From Candidatus Omnitrophota bacterium (GTDB lineage: Bacteria > Omnitrophota > Gorgyraeia > Gygaellales > Profunditerraquicolaceae): a stretch of DNA of 5,701 nt. Below are positions 1 to 5,171 of the stretch, piece by piece. The notes under the pieces are model-generated. The model did not search any database, had not been told where the DNA came from, and saw only the letters and a program-made list of their open reading frames with translations. Within the stretch, counting starts at the first letter, position 1; every line of letters begins with the position of its first letter. Position numbers and translations under genes: made by a program. The stretch lies in assembly GCA_028717045.1 (NCBI GenBank), contig JAQUON010000085.1, positions 1 to 5,701 on the forward strand, in the 5' to 3' direction.

Positions 1-610
1 GGATAGTCATTCTGGGAAGAAACCCGTGGGCGAAGCACCGTTTTCTATGTGCGTGCCTTTGTTGGTCCTTGCCCTTTTCTGTGTCCTTCTCGGCGCCATG
101 CCTCAGAAATTCTTAAATACGGCGGTTGCGCCCTGGTTAGGGCAGGAAGTTACCTATACGGGGTCATGGAACAGTTCTTTCGCGCTTATATTTCTTTTAG
201 TAGGTTTATTGTCCGGGGCGCTGCTTTGGTATGCGGGCCCCTTAAGGAAATCCGTGCGGGAGGATGTTGCGTTTACCGGAAGCGAAACATCTAAGATGTA
301 TCCTTCTTTTCCCGCTACGGAATTTTATAAAACCATTGAGGATATCCCGGCGGTTAATAAACTTTTACGGTTCCTAAAGCTTGAAACCCTTGATTTCTAT
401 AATATCATCAGGGGCTTCATGAATATAGCTGCATACTTTCTGTTTATATTTGTGGACCGCCTGATATATGCTATTACCAATGCCGTAGGGTATTGTGTGC
501 TTGGCGCAAGTTGGGTATTAAGGAAGCTGCATACCGGCGTGCTTGATTTGTATATCGCCTGGAGCCTTGTCGGGCTCATCGCCTTATTTTTTCTGTTAAT
601 GCGGAGTTAG
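1..610 (+). CDS. NuoL/MrpA-like proton-conducting antiporter subunit, C-terminal part (5' truncated)
   Basis: The frame is open from base 2 to the TAG at 608-610, giving 202 residues with no start visible; the in-frame GTG at 26 is unlikely to be the true start. The first visible residues (GEAP, then a hydrophobic helix at about 16-33) resemble the region around TM13-14 of NuoL/NuoM/MrpA proteins, where an EAP motif precedes a helix. A second helix lies at about 57-78. A long, mostly helical and partly amphipathic stretch follows at about 108-172, and the last helix is at about 180-200 after the motif RKLHTG, a pattern common at the end of NuoL-like subunits of group 4 hydrogenases. The lysine/glutamate channel residues would lie upstream of the window. 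The protein is an integral membrane ion-translocating subunit. The next gene supplies what is the C-terminal part of MrpA, so this is probably the N-terminal half of a split MrpA. An HyfB/NuoL-type subunit is the alternative. Confidence 0.8.
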   Translation, partial: DSHSGKKPVGEAPFSMCVPLLVLALFCVLLGAMPQKFLNTAVAPWLGQEVTYTGSWNSSFALIFLLVGLLSGALLWYAGPLRKSVREDVAFTGSETSKMYPSFPATEFYKTIEDIPAVNKLLRFLKLETLDFYNIIRGFMNIAAYFLFIFVDRLIYAITNAVGYCVLGASWVLRKLHTGVLDLYIAWSLVGLIALFFLLMRS

Positions 611-611
611 G

Positions 612-1130
612 ATGATAGAACTGCATGTATTATTGGGTCTTATGATAATCGGCGCTATCGTGGCCATGGAAATAGAGGATCTGCTTTCCAGCGTCATCGC
701 CTTGGGGGCGGTAGGGTTTGGGTTGACTCTCGCATTCCTGTTATTGCGTGCCCCGGACTTGGCGATTACGCAGTTGGTAGTCGAGATCCTTTCGCTTATT
801 ATTCTTATCCGTGCGACGGTCGGCGTCAAATTGCCCCGCGAAAAGATACGTTCACGAATCGGATATTTTATTTTCGCGGTGATTTTTGTGGCGCTGTTTT
901 TGTCGTTTAGCGTAAAGGCAATTGCGCAGCTTCCTTTGTTTGGTGATTCGCTGATGAGGATAGGCTCGCAGTATGTGGCTGAGGCAAAGATAAAGACCGC
1001 AGCAGCCAATATTGTATCGGCTATTATTCTTGATTTCAGGGGCTATGATACATTGGGCGAGGCAACGGTATTATTTACCGCGGTAATCGGGGTACTGGCA
1101 GTATTAAGAAAATCAAGGAAGCAGGCATGA
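612..1130 (+). CDS. mbhDE: MbhD-MbhE fusion, equivalent to the MrpA C-terminal domain
   Basis: This 172-residue membrane protein joins two small domains that are separate genes in Pyrococcus mbh and part of MrpA in bacteria. Residues about 4-70 form the MbhD (DUF4040) unit of three helices, with LRAPDLAITQLVVE (45-58), matching the family's APD-x-A-x-TQ-x-x-VE pattern; E58 is a buried acid in the third helix. Residues about 82-165 form the MbhE unit: a helix at 84-104, a loop, then NIVSAIILDFRGYDTLGE (133-150) leading into a last helix. D146 and E150 have the four-residue spacing of the essential Asp/Glu pair known in the C-terminal region of Bacillus MrpA. The start is well supported: GGAG at 603-606, five bases before ATG, and one base after the previous stop. 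Its end overlaps mnhB by four bases. Its role is inferred to be at the interface passing ions between the NuoL-like subunit and the rest of the antiporter. Confidence 0.9.
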   Translation: MIELHVLLGLMIIGAIVAMEIEDLLSSVIALGAVGFGLTLAFLLLRAPDLAITQLVVEILSLIILIRATVGVKLPREKIRSRIGYFIFAVIFVALFLSFSVKAIAQLPLFGDSLMRIGSQYVAEAKIKTAAANIVSAIILDFRGYDTLGEATVLFTAVIGVLAVLRKSRKQA

Positions 1131-1585
1131 AACAACAGCAGGGAATGTCTTTAATCGTCAAGCGTATCACCAAGATTACGGTAAGCCTGATTTTTCTGTT
1201 CGGGATGTATATCGTTTTGCACGGCCATCTCACCCCCGGAGGGGGGTTTGCCGGCGGGGTGATTATCGCCCTCTCTTTTATACACCTGGTGCTTGCATTC
1301 GGAAAAGAGATAGCATTGCAGAGGCTGCGCGAGTCATTCTTTTCCGCCATTGAATCCTTTGGCGGCCTTATGTTTTTAGGTATTGCGCTTTTGGGCCTGT
1401 CCGGGGGTTATTTCTTCTTAAACGTCCTTCCTAAGGGTGTGCCTTTTACGCTCTTTAGCTCAGGCATCATTGTGCTATGCAATATCGCTATTTTCTTAAA
1501 AGTAAGCGCAGGTCTTTTTTCTATTTTCATTGCGCTGGCAATCATCAGGATGCCGATGGATGACGCAAAGGAGCAATCCCGATGA
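1127..1585 (+). CDS. mnhB: Mrp-type Na+/H+ antiporter subunit B (MnhB)
   Basis: The 152-residue protein carries the signature of the MnhB family: HGHLTPGGGFAGG at residues 32-44, between the first and second of four hydrophobic segments (about 16-32, 42-60, 77-98 and 108-138). MnhB is a small membrane subunit needed for assembly and activity of the Mrp complex, and the same family occurs in membrane-bound hydrogenases. Its start overlaps the previous stop as ATGA (1127-1130), with AAGGAAG at 1115-1121 as ribosome binding site; M7 is an internal alternative with less support. The length is normal for a stand-alone MnhB. The C-terminal tail is short and charged. The family assignment is firm; the exact ion role of MnhB is not settled in the family. 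Confidence 0.95.
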   Translation: MKQQQGMSLIVKRITKITVSLIFLFGMYIVLHGHLTPGGGFAGGVIIALSFIHLVLAFGKEIALQRLRESFFSAIESFGGLMFLGIALLGLSGGYFFLNVLPKGVPFTLFSSGIIVLCNIAIFLKVSAGLFSIFIALAIIRMPMDDAKEQSR

Positions 1586-1920
1586 GCCTGTATATACTTT
1601 GCACCGTATTATTCGCGGTAGGCTTGTATTGCCTTCTGGTGAAGAAGAACCTGGTCAAAAAAATTATCGGGCTGGGGATTATGGAATATGCGATCAATCT
1701 GTTTTTTATCTTGACAGGCTATCGTACTGCAGCAGAGGCGCCCATACTTGACCGGGAACTCGCTATTACCAATTTTGTTGACCCGCTCCCGCAGGCGCTT
1801 ATTCTCACTTCTATCGTGATTGGCTTAGCGGTTACTGCGCTTATGGTAGCGATAGCAGTCAGGCTGTATGAAAAGTACCGCACGTTTGATATAAATGAAA
1901 TCCGCAGGTTAAGAGGTTAA
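1582..1920 (+). CDS. mnhC: Mrp-type antiporter subunit C, NuoK-like (MnhC)
   Basis: The 112 residues form the three-helix NuoK/MnhC fold (helices about 2-20, 27-46 and 69-96). The family motif DPLPQALILTSIVIG spans 67-81, just before and into helix 3, and is typical of MnhC. NuoK of complex I and MnhC are homologous and line the lateral ion path between antiporter-like subunits. A glutamate, E35, sits in the middle of helix 2; G32 occupies the place where NuoK has its conserved GLE glutamate, so the acid appears shifted by about one helical turn. The C-terminal end (D-I-N-E-I-R-x-L-R-G) also resembles the NuoK tail. The start is in an ATGA overlap with mnhB and has a strong AAAGGAG site at 1567-1573, eight bases upstream. 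A run of seven A (1657-1663) is in frame and does not disturb the gene. Confidence 0.93.
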   Translation: MSLYILCTVLFAVGLYCLLVKKNLVKKIIGLGIMEYAINLFFILTGYRTAAEAPILDRELAITNFVDPLPQALILTSIVIGLAVTALMVAIAVRLYEKYRTFDINEIRRLRG

Positions 1921-1924
1921 ACGT

Positions 1925-3409
1925 ATGATTCCTTTATTTGTGGCGATACCGCTGGGGTTTGCTTTCTTAATACCCCTTGTGTCGAAATATAAGGAAGGGT
2001 TCGCCCGCGCGTGCGCTGTTGCGGGGGGCTTTTTTCTGGTGTGTGTATCCGTTGCCAGCGTATACTGGATAAAAACAGGAGCCATGACGTATGCGGTAGG
2101 AGGCTGGAAGGCGCCGTTTGGTATTTGCATGGAGCTCGATGCCTTAAGCGTGCTGATCCTGCTGGTAATTAATATCATCGGGTTTCTGGCTCTGGTGTAT
2201 TCCGCCGAATACATCAAGAAACGCTATACCTCCCCAGGGCTTTACTATGCGCTGTTCTGTTTGCTGCTTGCCGGCCTAAACGGCGTTGCCATAAGCGGGG
2301 ACTTATTTAATATGTTCGTCTTTTTAGAGATTACCTCGATAGCCAGTTATGCACTGGTGGCATTCGGGACAGAGGCGGAGGAATTGGAGGCGTCTTTTAA
2401 ATATATGGTCTTAGGCAGCATTGCCTCGGCGCTGATCCTGTTTGCTATCGGCATATTACTGGCAAAGGTGTCGACTTTAAATATGGCTGATATTGCAAGG
2501 CAATTGATGCGCCAAGGTCCGGGCAATATCACCGTATTATATTGCGCGGCACTTTTTACCATGGGATTTGCGCTGAAAGCAGGTTTGGTACCGTTTCATA
2601 CATGGCTTGCGGACGCGCATCCGGCTGCCCCGGCACCTGTGTCCGCAATGCTCTCGGGAGTGGTTATTAAGACCCTGGGCATTTATCAATTAGTGAGAGT
2701 TATTTTTAATATTATAGGTTTTAGCCAGGCAATGTCGTTTATTTTTGTGTGGCTGGGAATTATTTCTATGGTCGTCGGAGTGCTGCTTGCCATAGGTCAG
2801 TGGGATTTCAAGCGACTGCTTGCGTATCATTCAATCAGCCAGATTGGATATGTGGTCTTCGGAATCGGCCTGGGCACCCCTTTAGGGATTATCGGAGGGT
2901 TATTTCACCTTTTTAACCACTCATTATTTAAGTCGCTCCTTTTCTTAAATGCCGGCGCAGTAGAATTTGCCACCGGCACAAGAAGGCTGGAGAAGGTGGC
3001 AGGACTCAGCAACGAAATGCCGGTTACCGGCGTCACTTCTTTAATTGCCTCTCTTTCTATTGCCGGTATTCCGCCCCTGTGCGGTTTTTGGAGCAAGCTC
3101 ATTATTATTATCGCAGCTTTTCAGGTGCAGCATTTTTTCGGGGCTATTGTCTGCCTTGCAGTAAGCATGGTCACATTGGCCTCTTTCTTGAAAGTTCAAA
3201 AGTATGCGTTTGCGCGGAAGGCGCAGAATCCCGTTGCGGGGATAAAAGAAGTGCCTTTATCGATGAAGGTTTCCATGGTATCACTTGCCATTCTTTGCGT
3301 GGGCGTAGGTTTGTTTTTTCCTGTGATAATAAATACTGTTATCAAGCCGGCTGCTGACGTATTATTGGCAGGGCGCGAATACATTAACTGGGTGCTGGGG
3401 GTGAAGTAG
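1925..3409 (+). CDS. mnhD: Mrp-type antiporter subunit D, NuoM/NuoN-like ion-translocating subunit (MnhD)
   Basis: At 494 residues this is a full-length member of the proton-conducting antiporter family (PF00361), with about 14 membrane helices. The residues known to be central in NuoM and MrpD can be placed: E135 in helix 5 (FVFLEITS), K218 in the broken helix 7 (FALKAGLVPFHTWLADAHP), K249 in helix 8 (VVIKTLG), H328, H332 and K336 (GLFHLFNHSLFKS), and K391 in the helix 12 region (GIPPLCGFWSK). The last is lysine as in MrpD/NuoL rather than the glutamate of E. coli NuoM. The subunit is therefore predicted to be competent for H+ or Na+ translocation. There is no sign of truncation. The start follows mnhC by four bases, with AGAGG at 1912-1916. 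Its place between C and E is that of MrpD. Whether it moves H+ or Na+ cannot be read from the sequence. Confidence 0.96.
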   Translation: MIPLFVAIPLGFAFLIPLVSKYKEGFARACAVAGGFFLVCVSVASVYWIKTGAMTYAVGGWKAPFGICMELDALSVLILLVINIIGFLALVYSAEYIKKRYTSPGLYYALFCLLLAGLNGVAISGDLFNMFVFLEITSIASYALVAFGTEAEELEASFKYMVLGSIASALILFAIGILLAKVSTLNMADIARQLMRQGPGNITVLYCAALFTMGFALKAGLVPFHTWLADAHPAAPAPVSAMLSGVVIKTLGIYQLVRVIFNIIGFSQAMSFIFVWLGIISMVVGVLLAIGQWDFKRLLAYHSISQIGYVVFGIGLGTPLGIIGGLFHLFNHSLFKSLLFLNAGAVEFATGTRRLEKVAGLSNEMPVTGVTSLIASLSIAGIPPLCGFWSKLIIIIAAFQVQHFFGAIVCLAVSMVTLASFLKVQKYAFARKAQNPVAGIKEVPLSMKVSMVSLAILCVGVGLFFPVIINTVIKPAADVLLAGREYINWVLGVK

Positions 3410-3410
3410 C

Positions 3411-3905
3411 ATGCGTTCAAGAGTCGTTACCTTTACAGTTTCTTTTCTACTTTGGATGCTTCTGTCTTTTAGTTTTGAATGGCAGCACCTTTCTGTAGGA
3501 TTGCTGGTTGCGCTTGTGGTGGCATTGAGCATGGGCGATATGTTTACCGATAAAGCCCATAAGTGGTTTGAGCTTAAGCGTTACGCATGGTTTATCGTGT
3601 ATATGTTCGTGTTTGCCTGGGAGTGCCTGAAGGCAAACTTCGATGTGGCGTGCAGGGTTTTGAACCCACGCCTACCTATTAATCCCGGCATAGTGAAAGT
3701 CAAGACGATTCTTAAGACGGAGACTGCGCTTACCTTCTTGGCCAATTTCATCACCCTTACCCCGGGGACTTTTTCGGTGGACGTGGATCAGGAGAAAGGG
3801 TACCTGTATATACACTGGATTGACGTCAAGACTCAGGATATTGAAGAAGCGTCACGGATTATAGTATCGAAGTTCGAGAGGATATTAAAAGAGGTATTTG
3901 AATGA
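3411..3905 (+). CDS. mnhE: Mrp-type antiporter subunit E (MnhE)
   Basis: The 164-residue protein has the MnhE layout: hydrophobic helices at about 4-21, 27-42 and 58-75, then a soluble cytoplasmic domain from about 90 to the end. The family motifs are present: NPRLPINPG (85-93), LTFLANFITLTPGT (107-120) and a VDVD...LYIHWIDV strand pair (123-139). MnhE is a membrane subunit required for stability and function of Mrp antiporters, and is also found in Mbh-type hydrogenases. The start lies one base after the mnhD stop and is preceded by GGGGGTGA at 3397-3404, a good Shine-Dalgarno sequence inside the end of mnhD, so translation is probably coupled. The length is normal. Confidence 0.95.
   Translation: MRSRVVTFTVSFLLWMLLSFSFEWQHLSVGLLVALVVALSMGDMFTDKAHKWFELKRYAWFIVYMFVFAWECLKANFDVACRVLNPRLPINPGIVKVKTILKTETALTFLANFITLTPGTFSVDVDQEKGYLYIHWIDVKTQDIEEASRIIVSKFERILKEVFE
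3887..3894 (+). promoter_or_regulatory. Ribosome binding site of mnhF
   Basis: AAAAGAGG lies seven bases before the ATG at 3902, within the end of mnhE. It supports the long form of MnhF with its extra N-terminal helix. The internal ATG at 3998 that would give a standard-length protein has no comparable site upstream. Confidence 0.65.
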
Positions 3906-4240
3906 AATTCATGCGTTGGTTGCTGGGTTTTATCTTTTTAGCCGGGCTCATAGTCTATATTTTTTCTTTTCTTGAAGCAAGCGCGCCCACAAAACTTATG
4001 CTCTACCTTCTGATTTGCTTTCTTCTTTCAATGTTCAGGATTTTTAGGGGTCCGACTGCTGCAGACCGGTCTGTCGCAACCGACATCCTGGGGATCCTCG
4101 TGGTGGGTTTCTGTGCGATACTGGCAGTGTATACGAAGAAGGATTGGTATATTGATATCGCCATTGCCTGGGCATTGCAGAGCTTCATCGGCACTCTTGC
4201 GCTGGCAAAATTCCTGGAAGGAAGGAACTTCGATGAGTGA
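3902..4240 (+). CDS. mnhF: Mrp-type antiporter subunit F (MnhF) with an extra N-terminal helix
   Basis: The MnhF core is clear: a helix at about 31-47 ending in FRIFRGPTAADRSVATD (45-61), which is the family's R-x-x-x-GP(T/S)-x-x-DR-x-x-A-x-D motif, a helix at about 62-78, and a last helix at about 83-105 with the IDIAIAWALQSFIGTLALAKFL pattern (split here as residues 84-105). D61 is the conserved membrane-edge acid. At 112 residues the protein is longer than the usual 85-95; the excess is an N-terminal segment with one further hydrophobic helix (about 6-24). The long start is favoured by its ATGA overlap with mnhE (3902-3905) and the AAAAGAGG site. MnhF is a small membrane subunit of the Mrp complex; some family members have been linked to bile salt/cation efflux. 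Function here is inferred from the complete gene set. Confidence 0.93.
   Translation: MKFMRWLLGFIFLAGLIVYIFSFLEASAPTKLMLYLLICFLLSMFRIFRGPTAADRSVATDILGILVVGFCAILAVYTKKDWYIDIAIAWALQSFIGTLALAKFLEGRNFDE
4216..4227 (+). promoter_or_regulatory. Ribosome binding site of mnhG
   Basis: GGAAGGAAGGAA is a repeated purine-rich Shine-Dalgarno sequence; its last AAGGA is six bases before the ATG at 4233. It fixes the start of mnhG there rather than at the in-frame ATG far upstream at 4113, which would add 40 residues that do not look like a membrane protein of this family. Confidence 0.7.
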
Positions 4241-4568
4241 GGCACTACCGCTCTTTTTTATTATCCTGGGAATAACCTTTGACCTTTTTGGCTGCATAGG
4301 CCTGTTACGCCTCCCTGATGTCTATAACCGCCTGCAGGCTTCTACGAAATGCGTCACGCTGGGCACCTGCAGTATATTATTCGGCGTGTGTATAAAATTC
4401 GGCCTTTCGGCAGCCGGCATCAAGTCAATACTGTGCATCGTCTTTCTGTTGCTTACTTCGCCCGTAGCTGCGCATGCGCTTGCCAGGGGAGCGCATTTAC
4501 ATGGCATCAAATTATGGGAAAAATCAGTCTGCAATAAATACGAAGAGGATAGAAATGCGTTATCCTAA
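4233..4568 (+). CDS. mnhG: Mrp-type antiporter subunit G (MnhG)
   Basis: The 111-residue protein has three hydrophobic helices (about 3-26, 40-60 and 64-86) and the MnhG signature GLLRLPDVYNRLQASTK at 23-39, followed by the conserved T-x-G (TLG, 42-44). The stretch TSPVAAHALARGAH (75-88) is also typical. MnhG is the last subunit of standard Mrp operons. The start at 4233 overlaps mnhF by eight bases and follows a strong ribosome binding site. Beyond the family core there is a short charged tail (about 95-111) whose codons partly overlap the next gene's ribosome binding site and first 14 bases. This tail may be there mainly because of the overlap; its function is unknown. Confidence 0.94.
   Translation: MSEALPLFFIILGITFDLFGCIGLLRLPDVYNRLQASTKCVTLGTCSILFGVCIKFGLSAAGIKSILCIVFLLLTSPVAAHALARGAHLHGIKLWEKSVCNKYEEDRNALS
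4544..4549 (+). promoter_or_regulatory. Ribosome binding site of the hycF-like gene
   Basis: AGAGGA lies five bases before the ATG at 4555, inside the end of mnhG. It decides between this start and the earlier in-frame ATGs at 4474 and 4501, whose translation would prefix 27 or 18 residues that only mirror the mnhG frame. Confidence 0.65.
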
Positions 4569-5154
4569 ACTGCGAGAACTAAAAGAGGCGATACGGGCAT
4601 TGCTGAAAGGCCCGTATACCTCAAGGTTTCCTTTCAAACCGCATGAACCGTCCGAACGGTTCAGGGGCAAGCCCTATTTTTATGAGAAAGACTGTGTCGG
4701 TTGCGGTGCCTGTGTGCAGGTATGCCCTGCCAGGGCGATAGAAATGCAGGATGTCGCCGGAGAAAGGATATTGACGCTGCATTGGGATCTGTGCATATTC
4801 TGCGGGCAATGTCAGGCAAACTGCCTTACCGCAAAAGGCATCATGCTGTCGCGTGAATTCGATTTGGCGACTACGGGGAAACGCCAAGAATTATACCAAC
4901 AGATACGTAAAGAACTTTTGTTATGCGAATGTTGCGGGGAACCCATAGCCCCCAAGGACCAGATACTCTGGACCGCACAGAGGCTCGGCCCGCTTGCGTT
5001 TGCGAATGTAAGCCTCTTTTTGTTTTACCTCGCGAATATAAATCTCATCTATACAGAAAAAGGCGCTGAGAAAAAGGGTGAGGAGTTTAACCGTTCTGAC
5101 CGATTTCGCTTCCTTTGTCCCCGTTGCCGCCGCGAAGCAGTCCTGAAATCGTAA
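4555..5154 (+). CDS. hycF: HycF/HyfH-like 2x[4Fe-4S] electron-transfer subunit of group 4 hydrogenase, with C-terminal cysteine pairs
   Basis: The 199 residues carry two classic [4Fe-4S] motifs: C47-x2-C50-x2-C53-x3-C57 (followed by P) and C80-x2-C83-x2-C86-x3-C90. In the second motif the usual Pro after the last Cys is Leu. FRGKP (36-40) before the first motif and CIFCGQC in the second match E. coli HycF closely. After the ferredoxin domain come C124-x-C126-C127 and C188-x2-C191; HycF has the same two CxxC pairs, likely a zinc-ribbon-like site. The loop between them is longer here than I recall for HycF and holds a hydrophobic stretch (about 147-166, LAFANVSLFLFYLANINLIY). Expected role: on the cytoplasmic side, relaying electrons from ferredoxin or an oxidoreductase partner to the hydrogenase small subunit, as NuoI does in complex I. 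It overlaps mnhG by 14 bases. NuoI/MbhN-type is the alternative, but the C-terminal Cys pairs favour HycF. Confidence 0.88.
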   Translation: MRYPKLRELKEAIRALLKGPYTSRFPFKPHEPSERFRGKPYFYEKDCVGCGACVQVCPARAIEMQDVAGERILTLHWDLCIFCGQCQANCLTAKGIMLSREFDLATTGKRQELYQQIRKELLLCECCGEPIAPKDQILWTAQRLGPLAFANVSLFLFYLANINLIYTEKGAEKKGEEFNRSDRFRFLCPRCRREAVLKS

Positions 5155-5171
5155 CCTGTCAAGGCCTTGCC

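Noticed and set aside
600..615. Frameshift breaking an MrpA gene
   Set aside because: The downstream part has its own ATG and GGAG site at good spacing, and the upstream product ends just after a natural final helix, so two genuine genes are more likely; kept as a check in the findings.
596..1009. A 137-residue open frame on the minus strand opposite the MbhD-MbhE gene
   Set aside because: It is a mirror of a well-supported plus-strand gene, has no recognisable family and no ribosome binding site evident; other minus-strand frames in the window are the same kind of shadow.
1657..1663. Run of seven A in mnhC as a programmed frameshift site
   Set aside because: The gene reads through in frame to a normal-length product and there is no stem-loop just downstream that would stimulate slippage.
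4113..4232. Upstream in-frame extension of mnhG (40 residues)
   Set aside because: The extension is arginine-rich and unlike any MnhG, lies wholly in the mnhF frame shadow, and the strong GGAAGGAAGGAA site points to the ATG at 4233.
5155..5171. Possible terminator or promoter in the gap before hycI
   Set aside because: The gap is only 17 bases, has a small AAGGCCTT palindrome but no stable stem with a T-tract and no room for -35/-10 elements.
5115..5171. TTG start at 5115 for the maturation protease
   Set aside because: The added residues are proline- and serine-rich shadow of the end of the hycF frame; the ATG at 5172 sits close to the conserved GxGN motif as in other M52 proteases.
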